From positions 62,001-126,000 of the forward strand of contig NZ_LAQO01000018.1 of NCBI RefSeq assembly GCF_000971975.1: a DNA stretch of 64,000 nt, read 5' to 3'. This document shows positions 45,325-54,109 of this stretch, one piece after another; positions within the stretch are counted from its first letter, which is position 1; each line of letters opens with the position of its first letter. The notes beneath the pieces are model-generated. The model searched no databases. It saw only the letters and a list, made by a program, of their open reading frames with translations, and was not told the origin of the DNA. The position numbers were made by a program, and so were the translations under genes. The DNA is from Paenibacillus algorifonticola (GTDB taxonomy: Bacteria; Bacillota; Bacilli; Paenibacillales; Paenibacillaceae).

Positions 45325-45355
45325 AAAAACGGAGCCTCTCATCTATCGGCTCCGT
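45325..45355 (-). terminator. Terminator or attenuator between regulator and transporter genes
   Basis: ACGGAGCC pairs with GGCTCCGT over an 11-base loop, followed by TTTTCATT on the minus strand. It separates the YesN-like gene from the LplB-like permease. Confidence 0.8.
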
Positions 45356-45382
45356 GACTGTATTAACGCTATAATGACTTAT

Positions 45383-46990
45383 TTAAATATGCTGGACCTT
45401 TTTGCGGTATTCCTGTGGGGTGAGACCCGTCTCTTTTTTGAACAGCTTGGAAAAATGGGAAAAGTTCGAATAGCCGATCATGACGGCGATATCGCTGATT
45501 TTCGTATTCGTCTTCTCCAGCTCTTCTCGGGCGCGGGCGATCCGCATTCTGACGAGATAATCCGTCAGCGAATGCCCCGTTTCCCGTCGGAACAACCGCG
45601 ACAAATACGCTGGATTCAAATAGACGGCCTCTGCGGCATGCTCGCGGCTGAACTGCTCATCCAAGTGCTCCTCCATATAACGCTGCACCTTGGCTACAAC
45701 CTGCGACACATCCTTGCCCGCCGCTCCAGCATAATCCGTTAGCTGCATGCATACTTGATGCGTCCAGCTGCGCATGCGCGGCAGCGACTTCATTACTTGC
45801 TCGCCCGCTTCCCATTCGCGCTTCGCGAATACGTCGGTGATGGCGACCCCCTGCTTGCTCAGCCACTGGAATACCATATTCATAAAGCCGAAATAAAACG
45901 AGGCAAGCTGCGTATAATCGCCGTTGTTGTGCTGTAAATGATCAAAATGCTCATCAATGCGCAGCAGCAGCTCCGCCCGCTTGCCCGGTGCCAGCAGCAT
46001 CGCCCAATCGGTGAAGGGCAGCGGCTGTGAAGCAATCGATGCGCTCGCCGCCTGGCCGCTATGGCTGCTTTCGTGTATAACGGCGCAGGCCGCATTCACA
46101 TTGCTGCGCTCCAGATCAAGCAGCCGCTGCACGCTGTCGCGAAGCTGCTGCGCCACCGTCGCGGCGCCGATATAGCAAGACAGCTGGCAATGCAGCAAGC
46201 CCCGTGCCTGCTGGATGAAATTATTGCAGCGAATGGCAATCGCCTGCTCGTCCTCCTCATTACTATAGAAAAGAGCGTACAAGATGCCGTTTCCGTCCTG
46301 CACAATATGCCCCGGCTTGCCGCCAAGAACGAGCTCGGCCGCGGCATTTTTCACCCCGTAGGTCATAATTTCCTCATCGCGCGCCGACCATTCCTCCCGC
46401 CAATGCTCAATGCTGATCAGCACTACCCGTATTTCACTGTCCGCACGCAGCGGTATCCCGTACGTTTCCATCGAAGAATCCAAATGCACGGGGGCAGCCG
46501 AAACCCGGTAATGCAGCATATCCTGCCAAAAACGCTCAATAAGCGCAGGCCGCTGCTTGTTCCACTGCTCATAATAATGGCTGTAGGTGCTGCGGATTTC
46601 TTCAAGCTCTTCCAGCTCCACGACCTTCTCAATCGCCTGATTAATGCAGGTCTTCAGCACCTCATGATCGACCGGCTTCAGCAAATAATCGAAGCAGTCC
46701 AGCTGCACCGCCTGCTGTGCGTATTTAAAATCAGCATGGCCTGTCAAAAACACGGTAACGGAGGAGGGAGAATGCTCATTGACCCACTCCAATAGCTGAA
46801 TGCCGTTCAAATCAGGCATATCAATATCCGACAGCACAATATGCACCTTCTCCTGCAGCAGCACTTCCTTCGCTTCCTCCGCATCACAGGCAGTAAACAG
46901 CTGGCCTATCGGCACATCCGACCAATTAATGCCCTGCACAATGCCGCGAACGGCAATATCCTCATCATCTACTACTAGCAAATTATACAT
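45383..46990 (-). CDS. YesN-like AraC-type response regulator
   Basis: A 535-residue regulator. The receiver has DDED near the start, Asp55 in LSDIDMP and Lys in CFDYLLKPVDHE; the C-terminal double HTH reads AAEAVYLNPAYLSRLFR and AVMIGYSNFSHFSKLFK. ATG at 46990 overlaps the kinase gene by 8 bp and has GAGGAG ten bases upstream; a TTG at 46996 is possible. It is expected to activate the transporter operon that follows. Confidence 0.93.
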   Translation of the reverse strand: MYNLLVVDDEDIAVRGIVQGINWSDVPIGQLFTACDAEEAKEVLLQEKVHIVLSDIDMPDLNGIQLLEWVNEHSPSSVTVFLTGHADFKYAQQAVQLDCFDYLLKPVDHEVLKTCINQAIEKVVELEELEEIRSTYSHYYEQWNKQRPALIERFWQDMLHYRVSAAPVHLDSSMETYGIPLRADSEIRVVLISIEHWREEWSARDEEIMTYGVKNAAAELVLGGKPGHIVQDGNGILYALFYSNEEDEQAIAIRCNNFIQQARGLLHCQLSCYIGAATVAQQLRDSVQRLLDLERSNVNAACAVIHESSHSGQAASASIASQPLPFTDWAMLLAPGKRAELLLRIDEHFDHLQHNNGDYTQLASFYFGFMNMVFQWLSKQGVAITDVFAKREWEAGEQVMKSLPRMRSWTHQVCMQLTDYAGAAGKDVSQVVAKVQRYMEEHLDEQFSREHAAEAVYLNPAYLSRLFRRETGHSLTDYLVRMRIARAREELEKTNTKISDIAVMIGYSNFSHFSKLFKKETGLTPQEYRKKVQHI

Positions 46991-48746
46991 TCGCAATTAG
47001 CTCCTCTTCCCCTACCGGGAATCGAATGGTAACGGCAGCGCCGCCTTCTTCTATATTTTTGAACGTAATAGCTGCCCGTTCGCCATAAATTAATTGCAGC
47101 CGATGGATGACATTCATAATGCCGAGCCTGCTCGTCTCTCCTTCGGTAAGCGGAATTTTGCGCTGCAGCTGTTCCAGCACCGGTTCCGAGAAGCCCGTTC
47201 CATTATCGGTAATCGTCAAATAAAATCCGCCATCCTTTTGCGTCTCCGCCCCAATATGAATAATGAACGGCTTGCGGCGGTTTTTGAACCCGTGAATAAT
47301 GGCATTTTCTACAAAAGGCTGCACTGTCAGCGCCGCGACCTTATAGTTTTTCACAAATTCCGGTACATCATATGTAAATTGCAGCTTGTCCGGAAAGCGC
47401 ATTTTTTGAATCGTAATATAGTTGTCGATATGATCCAGCTCCTCGCTGAGCAAAATCATGTCGCGGTTCGCCCGCATAATAAAGCGGAAATAATCGGCGA
47501 GATGCAGGGACATTTTTTTCACCGATTCCGTATCGCCTAACGCCGCTAAATTATAAACAATGTTTAGGCTGTTCATATAAAAATGCGGGTTGATTTGCGC
47601 TTGCAGCTGCCGCAGCTCTCCCTGCTTGACGCGCAGCTGCTCCTCGTAAACGTCGATTTTGAGCGTCTTGATTTGCTCGGCCATTTTGTTGAAGGTGTTG
47701 CCTAGAAAAGCAAACTCCAGTGACTGCCCAGACTGCTTCGCCGCAAGGCGGACATCGAGCTGGCCGATGGCGATTTTTTTCATCCCGAGCATGAGCTCGC
47801 GAAGCGGCTTGAACAGCATATTGCGCATAAACAGCAAATAAATGCCCAGCAGCAGCAGGAAACCGAACGGCGCGAGCAAAGCTGCATTTTGGAAAAAAAT
47901 CAGGCTTTTCAACAGCGTCTGCTCCGGCACAAGCACCCTATACGCAATATTTGCCAAACTGCTGTTGCGGTTCAGCACCAAATACGATTGTTTCGTATCC
48001 GGATCAACGACAGAATTGAGCGCTTCCGCACCCGCAGCAGGCTGCCCGTTCAGAAGCCTCGGCGCTTGCTCGGTCAATGCCTGGGCGGACTGATTGCCAT
48101 CACGCAAATATATGCCGTTGTTCCCGATATCACCATCGCTCCATTGAATCGCCAGCAGCCGCTCCAAATCCATCACCCGAATGATGCCGCCGACGTAAAG
48201 CCCATCTCTGACCTCAATAAAGTTAATGAGAAAATAATGCCCGGGAATACGTTCGTCGTATTTGACCTCCCACGTTTCGGGATCATTGTGCTGCGCTTGT
48301 TCGTCCTTCGTCATCTGCACCATATTTTGCTTGATAATTTGCCGCGCATCCTCGTACACCGCATTGTCCGTGCCAAATATAATGTCACGCTCATGATAGA
48401 CGAAAATGCTGTCCAGCAGGCTGTACACGCCAACGTCCCGGTTCAGCTTGGAATCGATCTGCACCTTCGTGAGCATATACCAGTCACTGTCCATCGGGAA
48501 CGAGGTGAGCAGGCCAACATCGGAATCAAGCACCGACATCTGATACAAATATTCATTGATTTCCTCCAGATTGTGATCCATCTGGCCGCCGAAAATATCC
48601 AGCGTATTGCGATACGTTTCTGAAACCTTCTCCCGTACAATTGTTTTCGCATACATATTATTAATAAGCATGTATACGACAATTGGGAGCATAACGCCCA
48701 TAAAGCCGATGATCAGCTTCGTTTTAATCGATTGCCCAAACCTCAT
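46983..48746 (-). CDS. YesM-like sensor histidine kinase
   Basis: A membrane sensor kinase of about 587 residues with membrane segments near 12-32 and 285-307 and an extracellular domain of about 250 residues between them. HAMP follows, then the kinase core with QINPHFYMNSLNIVYNLA and ATP boxes ENAIIHG and DNGTG. ATG at 48746 has GGGAGG ten bases upstream. It is the first gene of the kinase/regulator pair. Confidence 0.92.
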   Translation of the reverse strand: MRFGQSIKTKLIIGFMGVMLPIVVYMLINNMYAKTIVREKVSETYRNTLDIFGGQMDHNLEEINEYLYQMSVLDSDVGLLTSFPMDSDWYMLTKVQIDSKLNRDVGVYSLLDSIFVYHERDIIFGTDNAVYEDARQIIKQNMVQMTKDEQAQHNDPETWEVKYDERIPGHYFLINFIEVRDGLYVGGIIRVMDLERLLAIQWSDGDIGNNGIYLRDGNQSAQALTEQAPRLLNGQPAAGAEALNSVVDPDTKQSYLVLNRNSSLANIAYRVLVPEQTLLKSLIFFQNAALLAPFGFLLLLGIYLLFMRNMLFKPLRELMLGMKKIAIGQLDVRLAAKQSGQSLEFAFLGNTFNKMAEQIKTLKIDVYEEQLRVKQGELRQLQAQINPHFYMNSLNIVYNLAALGDTESVKKMSLHLADYFRFIMRANRDMILLSEELDHIDNYITIQKMRFPDKLQFTYDVPEFVKNYKVAALTVQPFVENAIIHGFKNRRKPFIIHIGAETQKDGGFYLTITDNGTGFSEPVLEQLQRKIPLTEGETSRLGIMNVIHRLQLIYGERAAITFKNIEEGGAAVTIRFPVGEEELIANV

Positions 48747-49025
48747 AGGCCGCAATCCTCCCAAATTTATCTACTAATTACTCCTATATTACCATTGAAA
48801 GGCTTTTCTTTGAATCATAATCTATGAGGTGAAAAGAGCCCTTTTCTCCTTGGTGGCGCCACTTGCAGCCTAGTTGTCATTCGTTTCTATCATTTAGGAA
48901 AAAAGCAGCTAGTTAAACTGTCGAAAATGTGTCGAACACTGTAGAAAAAAGGCGTTTTAAATGTTATCTTTGAGTTAACCTGGGACTTTGATTGAAAGTT
49001 TCACAATTAAAAGGGGGACAACCTT

Positions 49026-50537
49026 ATGTTTCTCAAGGATATACAGACAAAGCCTATGACAGCACTGCTAGAAGAAGCCAGAAAACGCTCCGAGCTATTT
49101 TCTCAGCATGATTTTTCACCTTTCGAGCTGCCTGCTGTAAGTTCCAAGGAGACGAAAGAAATCATCGAGCATTTTAATGCTGTCCTCCAAATGGTGACCC
49201 AACAAGCCGCAGATGCAGAGATTCGTTTAAATCTCGTTACTCAAGCGATTCAAGTCGGCTTATGGGAGATGCAAGTTATTGCTGGGGACCCTGTGAACCC
49301 AAATAACACGTTCATCTGGAGCAATGCTTTTCGCAAAATGCTAGGTTATCAGAATGAAGCTGATTTCCCGAATATACTAGACAGCTGGTCGTCTAAGCTG
49401 CACAAAGATGATCATGACTGGGTGCTCGCTGACTTTGCCAACCATTTGAACGATCGAACCGGTACAGTCCCTTACGATTTGGAATACCGCTTGCTACTGA
49501 AAAATGGTCAATATCGCTGGTTCCGTGCAACCGGGACGACGATTAGGGACTCGAAGGGCGTTCCGCTCCGCGTTGCTGGCGCTTTATTCGATATCCATGA
49601 CAAGAAAATGAAGGATCAGGAAACAGCGGCTCTCGTTACGCGTTACGATCTGATTAACCGCGCTCTAGTCGAAGCTCCATGGGATATGACGGTCGTAGCT
49701 GGCGATGTCGTCAATCCAAATAATGAATTTTGGTGGTCGCCCCAATTCCGCAAAACGCTCGGCTTTCAAGACGAGAGCGACTTCCCTAACGTCTTCAGCA
49801 GCTGGAGCAGTCGGCTGCATCCAGACGATGCTGACCGGACCATTAAAGGCTTTGCCGATCATATGAACGATTACAGTGGTAAAACGCCGTATGATCTGGA
49901 CTATCGCCTAAAGTTAAAAAATGGCGAGTATCGCTGGTTCCATGCAGGTGGAGAAACGATCCGGGATTCGAAGGGCGTTCCGCTTCGCGTTGCCGGCACG
50001 ATTCGGGATGTTACATATGAGAAAAAAAAAGACGATGTCGTCAAGCTGATGAATGAGAAAACCCAGCAGCTTTCGCAATCGATTTTAGATATGGTCAAAG
50101 GCATTAACAATGTCACAACCCAGGCGCAGGAGCTTGCCGTTGCCCAAGAGCAATCGACCGAAGCCGCCAATCATGCCAAAAATAGTGCCGATGAGACGAA
50201 AAACATTTCTAATTTCATTAAAGAAATCGCCAATCAGACGAATCTCTTGGGCCTCAATGCTGCGATCGAGGCAGCGCGTGCTGGGGAGTTGGGCCAAGGC
50301 TTTTCCGTCGTTGCCAACGAAGTTCGCAAGCTTGCCGTCCACAGCGCCGATGCAACCGTCAACATCGAAAACAGCTTGAACACGATGAAGGATTATATCG
50401 AGGAAATTCTCCAGCACATTCATAACATGGCTAGCTTAACGCAGACGCAGGCTGCGCTGACCGAGCAGGTCAATGCCTCCATGGATGAAATTAACGATAT
50501 GTCGCAGTCGCTGGTGGATATTGCGAAGACGTTGTAG
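49026..50537 (+). CDS. Soluble methyl-accepting chemotaxis protein with two PAS domains
   Basis: 503 residues without membrane segments. A short N-terminal coil leads to two successive PAS domains (about residues 75-195 and 205-325) that are strikingly alike: each contains NPNN(T/E)F(I/W)WS, DLxYRLxLKNGxYRWF and the identical IRDSKGVPLRVAG. A short chemoreceptor signalling hairpin follows, with the tip FIKEIANQTNLLGLNAAIEAARAG split around the CheA-contact region, and a C-terminal coil. It should sense an internal signal such as redox state, oxygen or a small ligand. GGGGG precedes the ATG. Both neighbours are transcribed from the other strand. Confidence 0.93.
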   Translation: MFLKDIQTKPMTALLEEARKRSELFSQHDFSPFELPAVSSKETKEIIEHFNAVLQMVTQQAADAEIRLNLVTQAIQVGLWEMQVIAGDPVNPNNTFIWSNAFRKMLGYQNEADFPNILDSWSSKLHKDDHDWVLADFANHLNDRTGTVPYDLEYRLLLKNGQYRWFRATGTTIRDSKGVPLRVAGALFDIHDKKMKDQETAALVTRYDLINRALVEAPWDMTVVAGDVVNPNNEFWWSPQFRKTLGFQDESDFPNVFSSWSSRLHPDDADRTIKGFADHMNDYSGKTPYDLDYRLKLKNGEYRWFHAGGETIRDSKGVPLRVAGTIRDVTYEKKKDDVVKLMNEKTQQLSQSILDMVKGINNVTTQAQELAVAQEQSTEAANHAKNSADETKNISNFIKEIANQTNLLGLNAAIEAARAGELGQGFSVVANEVRKLAVHSADATVNIENSLNTMKDYIEEILQHIHNMASLTQTQAALTEQVNASMDEINDMSQSLVDIAKTL

Positions 50538-50556
50538 GTGCCAAGTCTTTAATGAA

Positions 50557-50605
50557 GAAAAAGACGATTCCCTCTCCTTTTTAAAGGGGATGGATCGTCT
50601 TTTTT
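50557..50605 (+). terminator. Terminator after the chemoreceptor gene
   Basis: AAAAAGACGAT pairs with ATCGTCTTTTT and an inner CCC/GGG stem extends it; six T follow on the plus strand. The A run on the other side allows use by the convergent gene at 50640. Confidence 0.85.
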
Positions 50606-50639
50606 CTACTTATTATGATGCAAAACTTATCTGCGCCGC

Positions 50640-51128
50640 TTATATATGAGCAAAAGCTCTAAAAGGCTGGTACTCCATCGTGCCGATCAAAGCTTTCACG
50701 CTGTCATGCTCCCAGAAGCCGAAATCATTATTTACATAAAAGGCGTTATTTTTTCGGTAAAAGATTTCCGAATCGCTAAACGTCAAGAGGGCATCCGAGC
50801 CCACCGTATCGAGAAGGCTGAACACCATTTGGAGCATCAGTTCGCAAGCCTCCGGCTCTGTATCGTACGAATTGTACAGCTTAAAGCTCACATGCTGCTG
50901 GTATACGAATTCGTCCTCCAAATAGTCGGAATCCCATCCAAATGACATATTGAGCGTATTGATTACGGTCATCGAAAATCCGATTCTTTCATTAAACTCA
51001 TCGATTCGAAATCCACCCGCAAGCGGAACCAGCTGCTCGGCTACAAAGCCCAATTGCCTCAAAACCTTTGTCGCCATCGACTGTGTCAACGACCGCTCCT
51101 CAAACATTAAGGAATATTGCAGTGCCAT
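50640..51128 (-). CDS. Uncharacterised 162-residue protein (possibly SitI3-like)
   Basis: A soluble alpha/beta protein with no signal peptide. It begins MALQYSLMFEERSLTQSM and contains GFSMTVINTLNMSFGWDSDYLEDEF and LLTFSDSEIFYRKNNAFYVN. The layout recalls the SitI3 immunity-protein family, but I cannot confirm that from the sequence. It is transcribed alone and converges on the chemoreceptor terminator. Confidence 0.6.
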   Translation of the reverse strand: MALQYSLMFEERSLTQSMATKVLRQLGFVAEQLVPLAGGFRIDEFNERIGFSMTVINTLNMSFGWDSDYLEDEFVYQQHVSFKLYNSYDTEPEACELMLQMVFSLLDTVGSDALLTFSDSEIFYRKNNAFYVNNDFGFWEHDSVKALIGTMEYQPFRAFAHI

Positions 51129-51245
51129 AAATTCCCCTCCGCTTTATTGATATCAGCATCCTACATGCATCATAGCATTTAGCTCTGAACGGATTCTGAC
51201 CGCAGTGCTGAGTGGAAAATTTTTCTTTTGCCAGCTTGCCTGTTG

Positions 51246-51307
51246 TTGACGCCTTCCTTATTCTCCATTACTATAGAAAATAGTGATTGATAATGATTTT
51301 CATTATA
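51246..51307 (+). promoter_or_regulatory. Promoter with Fur box
   Basis: -35 TTGACG (51246-51251), 17-bp spacer, -10 TACTAT (51269-51274). GATAATGATTTTCATTATA (51289-51307) matches 17 of 19 positions of the Fur consensus and covers the region just after the expected transcription start. Fur with iron would therefore repress the reductase gene. Confidence 0.85.
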
Positions 51308-51324
51308 ACTGGAGGCTAGCTCAA

Positions 51325-52362
51325 ATGTCTGAATCCTTGGAATTATTTGATGTAACGATTATTGGTGGAGGCCCTGCGGGCATGTACACTGCTTTCTATA
51401 GCGGAATGCGCGATTTGAAAACAAAACTGATTGAAGCTCAAAATGAGCTTGGCGGCTTTCTGCACACATACCCGGAGAAAATGATTTGGGACGTCGGCGG
51501 CATTCCACAGATGCGCTGTGACAAGCTGATTGCTTGGCTGGAGCAGCAGGCACGCACATTTGACCCCACTCTCGTGTTCAACCAAAAAATCGTTGGCGTC
51601 GTTAAGCAAGAGGATGGAAACTTCCTGCTTACCTCGACAACTGGCGAGCAGCATCTATCGCGTACGGTCATTGTGACCGTAGGCCGCGGCATCACGCAAA
51701 TTCAGAAGCTGGATATACAAGGCGCTGACCGCTACGAGGTAACGAATCTTCATTACACCATTCAAGAGCTTGTATCGTTCCGTGGAAAAAGAGTGCTGAT
51801 TTCCGGCGGCGGCAATTCCGCAGTCGATTGGGCGAATGAGCTTACGAGCATCGGGGCAGAGGTTATCGTTATTCATCGCCGCGACCAATTTAAAGCGATG
51901 GAGAAGCATGTCGCGGATATGATGGCAACCGCCGATGTACGTACGCCTTATTTCGTCAGCCAGCTGAACGGGCAAGGAGAGACGATTCACAGCGTTACGA
52001 TCACTCATGCCGAGACGGGCGAAACCGAGGTGCTCGACGTTGACGCAGTAGTCGTCAACCATGGCTATACGAGCGACTATGGCCCGATTGCAGAATGGGG
52101 CATTGAGCTGGGCGAATGGGCGATCAACGTCAGCAACCGTCTGGCGACGAATGTACCAGGCATTTTCGCTGCTGGCGACTGCGTGCATTATGACAGCAAG
52201 GTAAGGCTGATTGCCGGAACGTTTACCGATGCTGTACTTGCCTTGAACAGCGCCAAGCTGTATATGGAGCCGGAAGCGGATCAATACGCCTACGTTTCCT
52301 CCCATAATGTGCGCTTCAAAGAACGTAATAAGCAACTGCATATCGCTTCTATTAAAGCGTAA
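51325..52362 (+). CDS. Ferredoxin/flavodoxin-NADP+ reductase type 2 (YcgT/YumC-like)
   Basis: A 345-residue thioredoxin-reductase-like flavoprotein. The FAD motif is VTIIGGGPAGMYTAF, the NADPH motif VLISGGGNSAVDWANEL followed by HRRDQF, and the C-terminal FAD motif IFAAGDC. It lacks the CxxC pair of thioredoxin reductases, as expected for this class. ATG at 51325 has GGAGG nine bases upstream. The Fur box shows it is induced by iron starvation, as known for B. subtilis ycgT; it would supply electrons for iron acquisition or ferredoxin reduction. Confidence 0.93.
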   Translation: MSESLELFDVTIIGGGPAGMYTAFYSGMRDLKTKLIEAQNELGGFLHTYPEKMIWDVGGIPQMRCDKLIAWLEQQARTFDPTLVFNQKIVGVVKQEDGNFLLTSTTGEQHLSRTVIVTVGRGITQIQKLDIQGADRYEVTNLHYTIQELVSFRGKRVLISGGGNSAVDWANELTSIGAEVIVIHRRDQFKAMEKHVADMMATADVRTPYFVSQLNGQGETIHSVTITHAETGETEVLDVDAVVVNHGYTSDYGPIAEWGIELGEWAINVSNRLATNVPGIFAAGDCVHYDSKVRLIAGTFTDAVLALNSAKLYMEPEADQYAYVSSHNVRFKERNKQLHIASIKA

Positions 52363-52396
52363 TGCTCGCAGTATTATAATGCTGCTGCTTGTGTTT

Positions 52397-52433
52397 AGCC
52401 CCTGTCCGGCTCTATCGCCGGATGGGGGCTTTT
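52397..52433. terminator. Bidirectional terminator
   Basis: AGCCCCTGTCCGGC pairs with GCCGGATGGGGGCT, with a 6-base loop, followed by TTTTG on the plus strand. It separates the convergent reductase and VOC genes. Confidence 0.85.
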
Positions 52434-52435
52434 GC

Positions 52436-52816
52436 TTATGATGAAGCCCATTCCAGAAACTCAAGACGGTTTCCAAAAGGGTCGTTTAAGTAGAAGCGCT
52501 TGACGCCTTCATCTGTTCTGGCTTCGTCGTCGATCACTTGAATGTGATGCTGAAGCAAATGGTCACGCAATTCCTCTAGGCTCTGTACGTGGAAGGCAGG
52601 ATGGGCTTTCGTTGCTGGGACAAAATCCTGCTGTACCCCAATGTGTACTTGATGGGTGCCGCATTGAAACCAGACCCCGCCACGTTTTTTTAACGCTTCC
52701 GGCTTTGGAATTTCCGTCCACCCCAATAAGCCGTTAAAAAAGCTTATTGCCTCTGTTTCGCAGCCTTCCGGGGCTGCAAGCTGAATATGGTCAATGCCAT
52801 AAAAATGATAAGCCAT
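52436..52816 (-). CDS. VOC (glyoxalase/dioxygenase) family protein
   Basis: 126 residues forming one vicinal-oxygen-chelate module pair. It begins YGIDHIQLAAPEG with the first metal-type His, and ends with KRFYLNDPFGNRLEFLEW carrying the Glu ligand. ATG at 52816 has AGGAGG eight bases upstream. The substrate cannot be inferred. Confidence 0.9.
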   Translation of the reverse strand: MAYHFYGIDHIQLAAPEGCETEAISFFNGLLGWTEIPKPEALKKRGGVWFQCGTHQVHIGVQQDFVPATKAHPAFHVQSLEELRDHLLQHHIQVIDDEARTDEGVKRFYLNDPFGNRLEFLEWASS

Positions 52817-52939
52817 GTATCTCGCCTCCTGTTTCATTAAGTGAAACCTAGTTTCATTTTATAAATCTATTTTAAAGCTGTTTCCAATAAAAATCCAGAC
52901 TATTTTAGTAATACGTATGCGCAAACGGTTTATAAATAT

Positions 52940-53371
52940 TTGTACAGCTTAACGCAAAATGCCGATTTGTCGGAGGAGCTAACGCAGGAGACGTTCTATC
53001 AAGCGATGAAGGGCATCCATAACTTTCGCGGTAATTGTAAAATGTCTGTCTGGTTATGCCAAATCGCTAAGCGCGCGCGGTATAGGGAGCTTAATAAAAA
53101 CAAAAAGATGCCATCCGTTTCCTTGGATGCATGTGATATTCCTATTTCTATGGGGCAGCAGGTCGAAGCAGATATTTTACATAAGGAAGATAAGCTTTCC
53201 TTGTTTCGTATGCTGCATCAATTGGATGAAACGACGAAAGAGGTTATGTACTTGCGGCTTTCCGGCGAATTAACCTTTGCCGAGATCGGAGAGATTTTGG
53301 GGAAAAGCGAAGCTTGGGCCAGAGTAACCTTTTACCGCGGCAAGCAAAAAATGATGAAAGGAAGCGTATAA
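52940..53371 (+). CDS. ECF-type sigma factor with damaged 5' end
   Basis: 143 residues from the first possible start, a TTG at 52940 without a ribosome binding site. Region 2 (ELTQETFYQAMKGIHNFRG, then WLCQIAKRARYRELNK) and region 4 (LRLSGELTFAEIGEILGKSEAWARVTFYRGK) are clear. The same frame continues upstream with plausible sigma residues (DYFSNTYAQTVYKYLYSLT) back to a stop at 52862-52864, but no ATG, GTG or TTG lies in between. Either a rare start is used or the start has been lost. The stop TAA overlaps the ATG of the anti-sigma gene. Confidence 0.75.
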   Translation: MYSLTQNADLSEELTQETFYQAMKGIHNFRGNCKMSVWLCQIAKRARYRELNKNKKMPSVSLDACDIPISMGQQVEADILHKEDKLSLFRMLHQLDETTKEVMYLRLSGELTFAEIGEILGKSEAWARVTFYRGKQKMMKGSV

Positions 53372-54042
53372 TGGGACAACAACTAAATTGCCATATTGTG
53401 CAGGATTTGCTGCCCAACTATATCGAAGGGCTGACAAGCGAAGGTACCAATGAAGCAATCCAAGAGCATCTAGCTTCTTGCAGCGATTGTAGGCAGGTAC
53501 TGGACAGCATGATGACTGAGACAGAGGGCTTTCAGGCAGCCCCACAGAAACAGATCAATTTTCTAAAAAAAATCAAACGAAGACAATGGATCGTAGCTGG
53601 TATCAGCGTTTGTATCGCCGTCAGCATTTTGCTGGCAGCCTTCTATTTTTTCGGCACGAGGAAATTTCCTATAGCCAGCAGTGATGTCACCATCAGCGAT
53701 GTCTATCAAATGAAGGATGGCTCCATTCATTTCCGAATTACGGCCCATGTGAATGGCTATTTAAGCAACGTCGGCTCGCTAGTCGATACAAATAGAGAAG
53801 TACACAGAATCTATGAGCGCAGGCGTTTTTTCTCTGAACAGGACAAGAAACCTGAGAAATTGCCAGAATATTGGTCTACACTGGACAGCCCCGACCCCAC
53901 TCAAGAAAAAACAATCATTTACTACCAAGGCAAGGACGACAGCGACCGTCTCGTCATTTGGGAAAAAGGCATGAATATTCCTAAAGCAACCGCCGAGCAA
54001 GAAGCTGCCTATGAACGTACGAATCCAAAGCCTGATTTCTAG
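53371..54042 (+). CDS. Anti-sigma factor with zinc-finger domain
   Basis: 223 residues. The N-terminal zf-HC2 type anti-sigma domain has the zinc motif HLASCSDCRQVL with the upstream His in NCHIVQDLLPNYIEG. A single membrane segment lies at about 69-90 and an extracellular sensing part of about 130 residues follows. ATG at 53371 overlaps the sigma stop (TAATG) and has AAGGAAG upstream. It should bind and inhibit the sigma factor encoded just before it. Confidence 0.9.
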   Translation: MGQQLNCHIVQDLLPNYIEGLTSEGTNEAIQEHLASCSDCRQVLDSMMTETEGFQAAPQKQINFLKKIKRRQWIVAGISVCIAVSILLAAFYFFGTRKFPIASSDVTISDVYQMKDGSIHFRITAHVNGYLSNVGSLVDTNREVHRIYERRRFFSEQDKKPEKLPEYWSTLDSPDPTQEKTIIYYQGKDDSDRLVIWEKGMNIPKATAEQEAAYERTNPKPDF

Positions 54043-54052
54043 GTTCTTACAG

Positions 54053-54094
54053 CAAAAAAGTCCGTTACGGCTCAATACGCCATAACGGACTTCT
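54053..54094 (-). terminator. Terminator between convergent genes
   Basis: AAGTCCGTTACGGC pairs with GCCATAACGGACTT; a T run follows on the minus strand. It serves the SleB-like gene, and possibly the anti-sigma gene on the other strand. Confidence 0.85.
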
Positions 54095-54109
54095 CTATAT
54101 GTGTCTTTC

